The position numbers and the translations under genes are program-made. Below are positions 34,542 to 43,452 of a DNA stretch of 44,012 nt, piece after piece (the stretch's first letter is position 1; each line of letters starts with the position of its first letter). Location: assembly GCA_902610905.1 (NCBI GenBank), contig CACLXS010000008.1, positions 1 through 44,012 of the forward strand, given 5' to 3'. Below the pieces are notes generated by a model that was not told where the DNA came from, did no database searches, and worked only from the letters and a program-made list of their open reading frames with translations. Origin of the DNA: an uncultured SAR86 cluster bacterium. GTDB taxonomy: Bacteria; Pseudomonadota; Gammaproteobacteria; Magnimaribacterales; D2472.

Positions 34542-35824
34542 CAAAACTTTTCTCCTGGTTCAAAACCTCTAAATGTTTTAAAACGAGGAAACCTTAAGCT
34601 GTAATTTTCACCTTCCATACTCTGTGTTACTGCATCTGCTCTAATTTCTATTAATTGTCCGATCAATGAATCTTTATATTGCCAAAATTTTTCTCTATTT
34701 TCATCTGTCAAACCACTGCCCACATTTAATGAAAAAAATTTTCCATCATCATTGCCCTCAACTGTAAATGCTCCTAGTTTGCCAACATGTCTTCCAGTGC
34801 CTTCATGAACCTCAGTTACTTTTAATGTAACTTCAATAAAAGGTTTCATTTTTAGCCAAGCATGACTTCTTTTGCACTCATATAAATCATTCTCAGGTTT
34901 AATCATCAATCCTTCATAACCTCGCTCTAAAGCCTCTTTATTCATTTTAGAATAAGTTTCTTCACCCTGATCTCCATCAAAATCTACAACTGTATAATCA
35001 ACAATCTTGATGCAGGATGGAAATTTTTTAGAAAACTTCTCTAGATGGTTTTTTCTTTCAAGGGTGGTAAGCTTGCTTTTGCCATCGTTAAATTCTTTAA
35101 GAGGTAAGATATCAAACAAAGCTAAATATGCATCTTCTGTTTTTGCATTGGTTTTCCTATGAACCTGTTTCATTAATGATTGAAAGTCATCGCTCATGAC
35201 CTCGCCATCAAAAACCATATTATTAAATTCAGGTTTGCTTAATGCTTTTTCAATATGAGGAAAATTGCTAAATATTTTTCCATTTCTGCTATAGAGGGTT
35301 GTATTATTTTTCTTTGTTATTGCTACTACCCTCACCCCATCATATTTATATTCAATTAAACAGTTACCTTTGATCTTTTTTGGATGTTTCATGCCATCAT
35401 GAGATAGCATGCACGCAAAAACAGGCACCCTAAATTGAATATCCATTTTTTTTGCAACATTGTTCACTGTCTTCTCGCTTACGCCGCACCTCAAATCCTT
35501 TATTAAGATTCTTCTATACCAATCATTCCATTCTTCTGAGGTGGCTTTATTCATTAGCTCTAAAATTTCATCCCTTGCAGCATGACCAGTCTTTTCTCTT
35601 TCTATCAAAAGTAAAGTTGAGTTCTTAAAAGTAACCCAATCCAATCCTTTTCCATTTTTATCAGATTTAGGTACTTGTTTAACACCAAATGTGACCAATG
35701 CATCTAAGCACATTGATAGGCCTTCCTGGAAATCTAAATCATTAATATTTTCTTCAATAACACTCTCTTTAAACAACCTACTATTCTCACTTTCTAGTTT
35801 TTGAATTATTTTCCAAGGCTTCAT
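34541..35824 (-). CDS. ATP-dependent DNA ligase, phage T4-like
   Basis: This 427-residue enzyme seals DNA nicks with ATP. The nucleotidyltransferase motifs are clear: motif I EYKYDGVR with Lys160 as the AMP acceptor, SRNGK (Ia), FDGEVM (III), GYEGLMIK (IV) and WLKMKP (V). An OB domain follows (GAFTVEG, LNVGSGL, FPRFKTFRG). The N-terminal 140 residues resemble T4 ligase: EKTGHAARDEILEL and RRILIKDLRCGVSEKTVNNV match its helical domain. In gammaproteobacteria the gene after zipA is usually NAD-dependent ligA; here this gene takes its place, sharing TAATG with zipA. It is probably the housekeeping ligase, which requires a whole-genome check. Confidence 0.93.
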   Translation of the reverse strand: MKPWKIIQKLESENSRLFKESVIEENINDLDFQEGLSMCLDALVTFGVKQVPKSDKNGKGLDWVTFKNSTLLLIEREKTGHAARDEILELMNKATSEEWNDWYRRILIKDLRCGVSEKTVNNVAKKMDIQFRVPVFACMLSHDGMKHPKKIKGNCLIEYKYDGVRVVAITKKNNTTLYSRNGKIFSNFPHIEKALSKPEFNNMVFDGEVMSDDFQSLMKQVHRKTNAKTEDAYLALFDILPLKEFNDGKSKLTTLERKNHLEKFSKKFPSCIKIVDYTVVDFDGDQGEETYSKMNKEALERGYEGLMIKPENDLYECKRSHAWLKMKPFIEVTLKVTEVHEGTGRHVGKLGAFTVEGNDDGKFFSLNVGSGLTDENREKFWQYKDSLIGQLIEIRADAVTQSMEGENYSLRFPRFKTFRGFEPGEKF

Positions 35825-36462
35825 TAATCTGATTTTTCAGCAACTGCTAGTTGTTTTAGTCTTGCTATCTCTTGTGCTTGAGACTCAATATGCGAAATCA
35901 TTTGTTTTGTTATAGGCATTCTCTCTTGATCACATATATTGGCATAGAATTTTTCAGTAAATTCATAAGCAAAATTTACCATATCTTTTACTGTTTGAAT
36001 TGGGTCCATGACATTATTCAGATCAGCTGCAACAAGAATTGCAAAAGTGCTAGTCTCCGCTTCAAATGTTCCAGGGTTTAAAGCATTGGCTATTCTGAAA
36101 GACTCTTTATTATTACTATCTTTTATAACAAAAAATCCATGAGATAAAGTTGCTCCGAGATTATTCATAAAACCATATACTTGGTCAATTTCGAACATAG
36201 ACTTATCAACGGATATTAAATTTAAGACAACAAGCTTTTGTTCTTGATAGTCAATATGATCTTTATCCTCAAAATCAAAAGCTTTTTGAGACTTTATATC
36301 AATTTCATCAAACTCTTTTATTTCAAAAGTATCTGTAACAGGCTCAATTTTTACTTTAAGTTGTCCTCTGTTAGAAATTTTTCTTATGAAGAGGAAAGTA
36401 ATTATTAAAAATACTAGAACAGAAAGACCAATTAAATATATATCTATATTTGAGTCCATCAT
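35824..36462 (-). CDS. zipA: Cell division protein ZipA
   Basis: ZipA anchors FtsZ to the inner membrane at the division site. The 212-residue protein has one N-terminal membrane anchor (about residues 8-26), a short charged linker, and the C-terminal FtsZ-binding domain (about 75-200: LVVLNLISVDKSMFEIDQVYGFMNNLGA, HGFFVIKD, FRIANALNPGTF). The linker is much shorter than in E. coli (328 residues), with no Pro/Gln-rich region. The start ATG overlaps the smc stop (ATGA) and the stop overlaps the ligase start. It is a typical smc-zipA pair. Confidence 0.93.
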   Translation of the reverse strand: MMDSNIDIYLIGLSVLVFLIITFLFIRKISNRGQLKVKIEPVTDTFEIKEFDEIDIKSQKAFDFEDKDHIDYQEQKLVVLNLISVDKSMFEIDQVYGFMNNLGATLSHGFFVIKDSNNKESFRIANALNPGTFEAETSTFAILVAADLNNVMDPIQTVKDMVNFAYEFTEKFYANICDQERMPITKQMISHIESQAQEIARLKQLAVAEKSD

Positions 36463-39446
36463 ACTTCAGCAAATTCTAGAGCTTGATTAACATCAACAGA
36501 AACCATTCTAGAGACACCAGCCTCTTGCATTGTAACTCCCATTAAATGATCACTTTTTTCCATAGAAACTTTGTTATGAGTTATAAATATGAATTGAACT
36601 GTCTTTGACATCTCCTCAACCATATTTATAAAACGCATTGTATTTAAATCATCTAATGGTGCATCTACTTCATCTAAAATACAAAACGGAGCTGGATTCA
36701 GCTCAAAAATTGCAAACACAAGAGCTAAAGCAGTTAAAGCTTTCTCTCCACCTGAGAGCTGAGAGATTGATGAGTTTTTCTTTCCTGGAGGTCTAGCCAT
36801 AATTACCACTCCGGCATTAAGTGCATCATCTTCAGTAAGAGCAAGCTCCGCAAAGCCACCACCAAATAACTTCGAAAATACCTCTTTCATTCTTTTGTTT
36901 ATTGAGTCAAAACTATCTTGGAATCTTGTTTTTGTTTCCTGGTCTATTGTTTTTATGGCGCCTGTAAGTTTTTCAAGAGCTTCAGTGAGGTCATTGTATT
37001 GAACATCCAGCTCTTCTTTTCTTTTCGATTCTGCGGCTATTTCTTCTGGAGCTGCCAGGTTGATAGCTCCTAGACGTATGATTTTTGCCTGTACATCAGC
37101 AAGTGAATCCTGAAGAACATTAAGCTCCATAGTTTCATATTCTGCATAATCTATATTTTCAATATCTAAACCAGCTTCTTTAATTTTAGTGTTTGCATTA
37201 TCCAAATTAATTTCATGAGTTTTTAAATCTAATCTCAGATTAGTAACTTTCTCTGTAATTGATTTAAGATCTAATTCAGCTACATTTTTTTGATTTTCAA
37301 GATCTCTTAAGCTGTCATTAAACTGAGATTGTTTTTGCCTTATTGCTGTCAATTCAGATTCTGCTTGAGAGCTCTTTTCTACTAAACCATCCATAATCAC
37401 TTGAATTTCAGACTTTCTGTTTTCTGCTTCTTCAATTAATTTTTTTAATTCGTTTTCTCTACTTAAGTACTCTTCAGGGGCAGCTAAATTGACTGAACCT
37501 AACTGAGCAATGTTTTTTTGTATTTCATCTAAAGAGACTTCAAGCCCTTTTAAATCCATACCCTTGTAGTGAACTGAATCAAGGTCTGAAATACTAACCT
37601 CTGCTTTCTCTAGAACAATTGAAGCATTTTCTAAATTAATTTCATGAGTTCTTAGCTCAAGCCTTAAATCATTAATTTCTTTCTCAAGATTTCTGAGTTC
37701 ATTTGATACAAGAGATTTTTTGCTATCCAATTCTTGCAATTGATTATCTATATTAGTCTGAATTATGATCTGTGATTCCAATTGATTGTCAATTGAAGCT
37801 TTTTGATTATTAAAGTCTTTAAGCTTAGTTTCAGCAATTCTTTTATCTTCTTTGGCTTTGTTAATAGAGTCTTGTGCTCTATTTTTTTGATTTAAATATT
37901 CTTCAGTAAAACTTTTAGATTGATCAGACGCAATTTTTAATATGCTCATCAGAAGTTCTTTTAGCTCAGATAGTTTTATATTCACTTTATCTGCACTTGA
38001 TCCAAATGATTTTAGCAATTCTGTAATTGAATCTAGTAAGTGTATTGCTTTTTCTTTGGGACTTAATTGCTCGTTGTTTGACTCTTTTTCAACTGCATTT
38101 GCATAATTACGTGAAGCCTCATCAAAATCTGATTTCGCATTTTCCATTAAATTATTAAGGTTTTTTATTGAGCCTTCAATCCTTGCAATTTCAGCATCAG
38201 TAGAAAATTGATTTTTTTGAATTTCTTTTATCTCATTTACGATTTTGTCTTTATTAGCTTTAATACCATCAAAAATATCTTGCTTCGAATCTAATTCATT
38301 TTGTTTAATATTTATTTGGTCTTGTAATGGTTTGATTGATATGCCGATACTATTTTTTTTCTCTAGAGCATCAAATGCTTTCACAATAGCAATATTTAAC
38401 TTTAATTCTTTTTCCTTAGGGTTTAAGTCCTTAAATGCAGACTCTTTTTCAAGAGCATCTTTGTAACTCTTTTGAGCTCTCTCAAGGGCTTCTAGATTAG
38501 TGGCTTCAGATTTATTTATGTTATGAAGGTCTGATTCGTGTTTTGCTATTTCAGCACCAATTGTATAAAAATTTTTCTGAGCATCCTCATAAGCATTAAT
38601 AACTGATTCATTCTGAGTTCTATAATCATCAATTTGTGCTTGTTTTGAATCTGATTCGGCTTGTTTTATTTTTAGATCTCTATTTAAAGCTTCAATGTTC
38701 TTTTGGAGTTTATTTTTATTATTTTTAGCTTCAAGTGAATAAAGAATTGCTATATCAGTTTGTTTCTGATTTTCTTCTTCTTTTAACTTATTATATTTCT
38801 CAGCAGCTTCTGCCTGATTTTCGAGCCTTCTAATAAGCCTTTCTATTTCATCTTTAATATCCTTAACTCTTGATAAATTTTCTTTTGTTTTTTTAATTCG
38901 GCCCTCTGTTTCTCTTCTTCTTTCTCTGTATTTAGAGACTCCTGCAGCCTCTTCAATGTGGGTTCTAAGCTCCTCTGGCTTAGCACTTACAAGCTTGCTG
39001 ACCATTCCCTGTTCAATAATTGCATAAGAACTTGGCCCTAAACCAGTTCCTAAAAATATGTCTTGAACATCTTTTCTTCTGCACTTTGTATTATTTATAA
39101 AATAAGTGGACTGTGCATCTCTTGTCATAACTCTTTTGATAGAAATTTCATTAAAGGAAGCATATTCACCACCAATCTTTTCACTAGAATTATCAAAGAG
39201 TAATTCAATACTGCATTGTCCAGATGGCTTTCTATTTTCTGAGCCATTGAAGATAACATCAACCATAGACTCTCCACGAAGATTCTTTGCAGAGAGCTCT
39301 CCCAAAACCCATCTCACGGCATCAATCACGTTTGATTTACCACAACCATTAGGACCAACTACGCCAACTAAATTTGAAGGAAAAGATATCTTCGTTGGAT
39401 CTACGAAACTTTTAAAACCTGATAGTTTTATATGTTTTAGCTGCAT
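36459..39446 (-). CDS. smc: Chromosome condensation protein Smc, hinge apparently absent
   Basis: Smc is the ATPase that organises and separates the chromosome. The heads are complete: Walker A GPNGCGKSNVIDAVRWVLGE (31-50), IIEQGMVSKL (144-152), then the C-terminal signature QLSGGEKALTALALVFAIF (896-914) and Walker B CILDEVDAPLDD (922-933), THNK. Length is 995, about 170 shorter than usual. No SMC hinge is recognisable, and the centre has no Cys hook. The arms hold two tandem duplications: 120-residue units at 251-370 and 371-490, and 143-residue units at about 551-693 and 694-836 (separate entries). The frame is open throughout. It overlaps zipA (ATGA) and follows ccmI by 33 bases. Confidence 0.95.
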   Translation of the reverse strand: MQLKHIKLSGFKSFVDPTKISFPSNLVGVVGPNGCGKSNVIDAVRWVLGELSAKNLRGESMVDVIFNGSENRKPSGQCSIELLFDNSSEKIGGEYASFNEISIKRVMTRDAQSTYFINNTKCRRKDVQDIFLGTGLGPSSYAIIEQGMVSKLVSAKPEELRTHIEEAAGVSKYRERRRETEGRIKKTKENLSRVKDIKDEIERLIRRLENQAEAAEKYNKLKEEENQKQTDIAILYSLEAKNNKNKLQKNIEALNRDLKIKQAESDSKQAQIDDYRTQNESVINAYEDAQKNFYTIGAEIAKHESDLHNINKSEATNLEALERAQKSYKDALEKESAFKDLNPKEKELKLNIAIVKAFDALEKKNSIGISIKPLQDQINIKQNELDSKQDIFDGIKANKDKIVNEIKEIQKNQFSTDAEIARIEGSIKNLNNLMENAKSDFDEASRNYANAVEKESNNEQLSPKEKAIHLLDSITELLKSFGSSADKVNIKLSELKELLMSILKIASDQSKSFTEEYLNQKNRAQDSINKAKEDKRIAETKLKDFNNQKASIDNQLESQIIIQTNIDNQLQELDSKKSLVSNELRNLEKEINDLRLELRTHEINLENASIVLEKAEVSISDLDSVHYKGMDLKGLEVSLDEIQKNIAQLGSVNLAAPEEYLSRENELKKLIEEAENRKSEIQVIMDGLVEKSSQAESELTAIRQKQSQFNDSLRDLENQKNVAELDLKSITEKVTNLRLDLKTHEINLDNANTKIKEAGLDIENIDYAEYETMELNVLQDSLADVQAKIIRLGAINLAAPEEIAAESKRKEELDVQYNDLTEALEKLTGAIKTIDQETKTRFQDSFDSINKRMKEVFSKLFGGGFAELALTEDDALNAGVVIMARPPGKKNSSISQLSGGEKALTALALVFAIFELNPAPFCILDEVDAPLDDLNTMRFINMVEEMSKTVQFIFITHNKVSMEKSDHLMGVTMQEAGVSRMVSVDVNQALEFAEV
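36939..37796 (-). repeat. Tandem duplication in the C-terminal arm of Smc (2 x 143 aa)
   Basis: Residues about 551-693 and 694-836 align at a shift of 143: LRLELRTHEINL (594) with LRLDLKTHEINL (737), and LGSVNLAAPEE (649) with LGAINLAAPEE (792). An 18-base identity (AAATTAATTTCATGAGTT on the plus strand, 37633 and 37204) lies exactly 429 bases apart. The second copy is the canonical head-proximal one. Confidence 0.88.
37977..38696 (-). repeat. Tandem duplication in the N-terminal arm of Smc (2 x 120 aa)
   Basis: Residues 251-370 and 371-490 align without gaps at a shift of 120. Shared positions include IKQxExDSKQ (260-269/380-389), QKN (290/410), AEIA (298/418), EKES (333/453) and LxPKEK (341/461). 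The first copy holds the segment shared with Pseudomonas Smc (FYTIGAEIA); the second is the extra one. Confidence 0.85.
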
Positions 39447-39479
39447 TTGTGAGAATATTTTTCTTAATGATATATTAAA

Positions 39480-40259
39480 CTATTGTTCCCTTTTAAACCA
39501 TTCATTTGCCTTAATATTATAGGAATTTACAGGCTTAATGTTATCAATTAACAAAGCGTTTTCAGAGTTAAAAATAGAAGCTATTTCAGGGCAATTTAAT
39601 GATACTTTTAAATCAAGAGTTTCTTGATTTAGGTATGCAGAAGCCAAATCAAAACCTGGAATGGATGAATCAATATTTTCGAATATAAATTCAGAAGTGT
39701 CTGAGAATTTTTTTGAAGCTATAGGTATATTAGGGCCATTCATTATAAATACTTCTGCAGTACCAAAAAAATCTGAGCATACTGGTGGAGGTGCAAAATT
39801 TATTATTAATTTGGACATAGCAAAATCAGGAAATTTTGCATCTCTAAGTTTTGTATATAAAGTATAGAAAATAAATTTTTGATCTGTAGTTTGAAAGTAT
39901 TGCTCAGAGATGGAAATTAAGCTTTCGGCAGCAATAAATTTGCTGTCTTTAATGGCTCTGTTAATATAATTTTGCAGCCAGTACACTTTGTCTTCATTGT
40001 TTATATTTTTATTAAAATTTTTTTTATTGTTCTCAGAAATTTTTTTATCAGCGCTAATATTCATAAGAATTTCTGAATTAATCTTTTGTTTTTGAATTGA
40101 GCCTAAAAATGAGTATTTACCAACAACAGTAAATAAACAAAAAATAATAACTAAAAAAGATATTCCAAATATATATCCCTTATTGTTTGTGTTTTGCGAT
40201 AACAGATATGCCAAGATTGGGATGAATGCAAAAAAAGCTAAGAAGTATATAAAAAACAT
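39480..40259 (-). CDS. ccmI: CcmI-like cytochrome c maturation protein (reduced)
   Basis: CcmI holds apocytochrome c for heme ligation. This 259-residue protein has two N-terminal membrane segments (about 1-20 and 29-50). Its periplasmic C-terminal part contains TAEVFIMNGPNIPIASKKF and FENIDSSIPGFDLASAYLNQ, which align with the conserved FVFARAxNGPxMPLA and PGMKLS segments of CcmI. The TPR region between them is short and low-complexity (Asn/Lys). Usual CcmI is about 400 residues, so this is reduced. It follows ccmH (TAATG overlap) and precedes smc. Identity rests on position and the C-terminal match. Confidence 0.75.
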   Translation of the reverse strand: MFFIYFLAFFAFIPILAYLLSQNTNNKGYIFGISFLVIIFCLFTVVGKYSFLGSIQKQKINSEILMNISADKKISENNKKNFNKNINNEDKVYWLQNYINRAIKDSKFIAAESLISISEQYFQTTDQKFIFYTLYTKLRDAKFPDFAMSKLIINFAPPPVCSDFFGTAEVFIMNGPNIPIASKKFSDTSEFIFENIDSSIPGFDLASAYLNQETLDLKVSLNCPEIASIFNSENALLIDNIKPVNSYNIKANEWFKREQ

Positions 40260-40636
40260 TATGTCTTTCTTCTAAAAAAGAACAATAAAAAAGCAATGAA
40301 TAAAAATAGTCCTGGGGCAATCCATAGAATATATGTGCTGCTATTCAATCCTGGATTATATAAGACTTCGTTTCCAAACCTATTAGACAAAAAAATCTTA
40401 ATTTCATCATCAGTTTTACCTTCTTTGATTAATTGTATGATTTTCTTTTTAATATCCTCAGATACCGGAGCATTAGAACTTGCCAAGGATCCGCTAGTGC
40501 ATTTCGGACATCTAATTTCTTTTATTAAGCTATAAAATCTTTCCTCATCTTTTACATCTTCGAAATTATATAAAGAATCGCCTATAACACTTGTTGACGA
40601 TATAAAAAATGTTAGTAATAAAGATTTAATTAACAT
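40259..40636 (-). CDS. ccmH: Cytochrome c maturation protein CcmH (CycL)
   Basis: CcmH is a thiol reductase for the CXXCH heme site of apocytochrome c. The 125-residue protein has a signal sequence (1-19) and the motif IRCPKCTSGSLASSNAP, matching LRCxxCQNQxIADSNA with both cysteines present. A helical part follows (IQLIKEGKTDDEIKIFLSNRFGNEVLYNP), and a single C-terminal membrane segment (LWIAPGLFLFIAFLLFFF). Its start overlaps ccmG by 11 bases. It is the short CcmH form, without the fused TPR part. Confidence 0.92.
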   Translation of the reverse strand: MLIKSLLLTFFISSTSVIGDSLYNFEDVKDEERFYSLIKEIRCPKCTSGSLASSNAPVSEDIKKKIIQLIKEGKTDDEIKIFLSNRFGNEVLYNPGLNSSTYILWIAPGLFLFIAFLLFFFRRKT

Positions 40637-41156
40637 TAAAAAGGTTCTCCTGTTTTATAATGGGAGAAAAGACATCGCTCCAAATCATTTCATTCACCTC
40701 ACCCCTATAGTGGGCAATAATTTTTCCATTATTAATTAAAAAAGTCTCGGGCGCTCCAGTAACACCCATATCTAATGCTAATTCACCTTGAAGATCATGA
40801 ATAATAAGTTTGTAAGGATCACCAAACTTGGTAATCCAATTTATTGCATCTCTTCTTTCGTCTTTATAATTTAGTCCAATTATTGGAATACCCTGTGAGC
40901 TTAGTTTTACTAAATAACTATGTTCTATTCGACAAGTAATACACCAGCTTGCCCAGACATTGATTAAGTGCGCGCCTTCAATATCTGTATTTATTATCAG
41001 CTTGTCCGAATACAAATCTTCTAGCTCAAACAATGGCATATTTGAGGTTTGAAAGCTTGCTCCTGGATAGTATTTATCTTCTTCAATGTATAAATAAAAA
41101 AAGTAAAAAAACATCAAAGACGCGCTTAATAAAAATAATCTAAAAAAAACTGTCAT
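40626..41156 (-). CDS. ccmG: Thiol:disulfide interchange protein CcmG (DsbE)
   Basis: CcmG is a membrane-anchored thioredoxin-like protein that keeps apocytochrome cysteines reduced. The 176-residue protein has one N-terminal anchor (about 5-24) and a thioredoxin fold with the active site NVWASWCITCRIEHSYL (CxxC). The family GVTGAPETFLINNGKI segment with cis-Pro follows, then HYRGEVN. The usual CVPC or CPTC motif is CITC here. It overlaps ccmF by four bases (ATGA) and ccmH by 11. Confidence 0.95.
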   Translation of the reverse strand: MTVFFRLFLLSASLMFFYFFYLYIEEDKYYPGASFQTSNMPLFELEDLYSDKLIINTDIEGAHLINVWASWCITCRIEHSYLVKLSSQGIPIIGLNYKDERRDAINWITKFGDPYKLIIHDLQGELALDMGVTGAPETFLINNGKIIAHYRGEVNEMIWSDVFSPIIKQENLFNVN

Positions 41157-43048
41157 AAGTGCACTCTATTCAATGATCTAGCTAAAAATAAACCTGAAAT
41201 AATCATTAATGTAGCTGAGAACCATATCCATCTTATAAAATAATTAAACTGAACATTTACAATCCAACTCCCATCGTCTAATTGATCTCCAATAGTTAAA
41301 TATATATCTTTTAAAAAAGAGGCATGAATTGCAGTTTCAGTTGTTATTTGGCCTCTGACAAAGTATTTTCTTTTTTCAGGATTTAAAGAAAATATGGTTC
41401 CACTTTCATTTTCTATTATGAAATCTGCTTTTACAGATTCATAGTTTGGGCCTTCTATTAATTGTAAATTGCTAAATGTAATTTCATGATTTTTATAAGT
41501 CTCGGTTTCATTGATTCTAATATTTAATGCTCTTTCAGAACTAAAGTCATTGTTTAGCGCAATAGATATTATTAAAAGTCCAAGTCCTAAATGAGCCAAA
41601 ACACTATATATGTTTACAAATTTTCTTTTAAAAAGATAAGCATAAATTACTAAGATGTATCTACTAATTATTAATGAGCCAGCGAATAATGAAACAAGGG
41701 TCCAGGCTTTGGATACAGAATAAAATTTAAATGATAAAAAGGTAATAAATAAAGAAATTATTACACTAATTATTAAAGGGTTATTTAAAAAAGAAATTTT
41801 AAATTTGCTTTGCCATTTAGATTCAATAGAAAAAAATAAAAATAGGCAAGCTAAGATAGTAATTGGAACAAAGATAGCATTATAAAATGGCGCTCCAACA
41901 CTTATTTTTTGATCATAAATAAATTCATATATTAATGGGTACATCACGCCAAGCATTGTTGAAAAAATTAATGTTCCAAAAAAAATATTATTTATTGAAA
42001 TAAAAGATTCTTTTGATAAGGAAATTATTCTTTTATTTGAAAACAGTATTGTAAATCTATAAGAAAATAATAAAAGAGACATCATTACCAAAAGCCCAAT
42101 AAAGGCGAGCAAATAAAGACCCCTTTCAGGATCGTTTGCAAAAGAATGTACGCTATCTATAATTCCAGACCTTACTATAAATGCACCAAATAAACTTAAC
42201 GAGAAAACCAGAATGGATAATAAAATAGTCCAAACTCTTAGAATTGATGACTTTGATGATGCGCTTAGCGAATGGATAAATGCTGTTGCTGCCAACCATG
42301 GCATTAAAGCAACATTCTCAACTGGATCCCAGAACCAATATCCACCCCATCCTAACTCATAGTATGCCCACCAACTACCTAAGGTAATTCCTAGAGTTAA
42401 AAATGACCAAGCAATTATCGACCAAAATCTAACCTGCTTTTCCCAATTGATATCAGAATTACCCTCAATCAAAAAAGCAATTGCTTGCCCAAAAGCTATT
42501 ACAAAACCAACATATCCAAGATATAGAGTTGGTGGATGAATCGCTAATAAAGGATCTTGAAGTACTGGATTTATATCAGCTCCATTTTCTGGAGGCACTG
42601 GAAGTATTGTTTCAAATGGATTGGATGTTAATAATAAAAACAATAAAAAACCAACAGTTGTTATTGATATTACTCCAATGCTTCTTGCTTTAAGCGGCTC
42701 ATTGTTATCAACCGAAAAATTATAGATTGCTCCCCATAAACTAAGAAATATAATCCAGAGAAACATTGACCCCTCATGCGCACTCCATATTGAAGATATT
42801 TTGTAAAAAACAGGTAAATTTGTATTTGAGTGCTGAGCTATATATAGAACACTAAAATTATCATTGATTGCTAACCAAACATATATCAAGAAAGAGAATA
42901 AGAATAGAAAAAAACTATGAGAATAAGTTCTAGATATTAGATTAATAATATTTACATCATTAACATTAAAAAAAATAGAAAATACAAAACATAAGAAAAA
43001 CAGTCCTGTAGCTAAAATTGATAAGAATTGTGCTACCTCTATTAGCAT
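41153..43048 (-). CDS. ccmF: Heme lyase CcmF
   Basis: CcmF joins heme, delivered by CcmE, to apocytochrome c. The 631-residue integral membrane protein has many segments. It contains the tryptophan-rich WWD motif in WGGYWFWDPVENVALMPWL (around residue 230). The heme-handling histidines are in LPVFYKISSIWSAHEGSMFLW, LLAIHPPTLYLGY and VRSGIIDSVHSFANDPERG. Length is typical (E. coli 647). It shares one base with ccmE (TAATG) and four with ccmG. Confidence 0.97.
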   Translation of the reverse strand: MLIEVAQFLSILATGLFFLCFVFSIFFNVNDVNIINLISRTYSHSFFLFLFSFLIYVWLAINDNFSVLYIAQHSNTNLPVFYKISSIWSAHEGSMFLWIIFLSLWGAIYNFSVDNNEPLKARSIGVISITTVGFLLFLLLTSNPFETILPVPPENGADINPVLQDPLLAIHPPTLYLGYVGFVIAFGQAIAFLIEGNSDINWEKQVRFWSIIAWSFLTLGITLGSWWAYYELGWGGYWFWDPVENVALMPWLAATAFIHSLSASSKSSILRVWTILLSILVFSLSLFGAFIVRSGIIDSVHSFANDPERGLYLLAFIGLLVMMSLLLFSYRFTILFSNKRIISLSKESFISINNIFFGTLIFSTMLGVMYPLIYEFIYDQKISVGAPFYNAIFVPITILACLFLFFSIESKWQSKFKISFLNNPLIISVIISLFITFLSFKFYSVSKAWTLVSLFAGSLIISRYILVIYAYLFKRKFVNIYSVLAHLGLGLLIISIALNNDFSSERALNIRINETETYKNHEITFSNLQLIEGPNYESVKADFIIENESGTIFSLNPEKRKYFVRGQITTETAIHASFLKDIYLTIGDQLDDGSWIVNVQFNYFIRWIWFSATLMIISGLFLARSLNRVHL

Positions 43049-43452
43049 TATTTTTCTATGTCTATGCTTGGCGGCATATAATTTTCATCATGCTTTGCTA
43101 ATACTTCCTCAGCAATTATGGTTTTGTCTTTTAGATAGCCTAATACAACCACACCACTACCCTCCTTAAATAAATCTGGTACTATTCCATCAAATTCAAC
43201 ATTAATCGAGCCTTTGTAATCTGTAACAATAAAAGTTATTTTAGTTTTTTCTCTTAATACTGAGCTCTCTAAAACCATACCACCAATCTTTATTCTTTTA
43301 TTTTCTGGTATATCTTCTGAAAATATTTCTGAAGGTGTATAAAAAAAATCTAAATTTGAATCTAAAGCTCGAATAATGAGAAAGGATCCAAGTGCAGATG
43401 TTGCTAATATTAGTAGAACTGTTTGTAGTCTTTTTTTTCTGATAGGCTTCAT
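43048..43452 (-). CDS. ccmE: Heme chaperone CcmE
   Basis: CcmE carries heme covalently to CcmF. The 134-residue protein has an N-terminal membrane anchor (about 10-27), the OB-fold core with RIKIGGMVLESSV, FIVTDYKGSINVEF and GSGVVVLGYL, and the heme-attaching His121 in LAKHDENYMPP (with Tyr125), matching the HxxxY signature. It overlaps the ccmD stop (ATGA) and the ccmF start. The length is slightly shorter than E. coli CcmE (159), lacking its C-terminal tail. Confidence 0.95.
   Translation of the reverse strand: MKPIRKKRLQTVLLILATSALGSFLIIRALDSNLDFFYTPSEIFSEDIPENKRIKIGGMVLESSVLREKTKITFIVTDYKGSINVEFDGIVPDLFKEGSGVVVLGYLKDKTIIAEEVLAKHDENYMPPSIDIEK

Noticed and set aside
37797-37976. Rad50-type zinc hook in the centre of Smc
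   Set aside because: There is no CxxC; cysteines occur only in the head regions of the protein.
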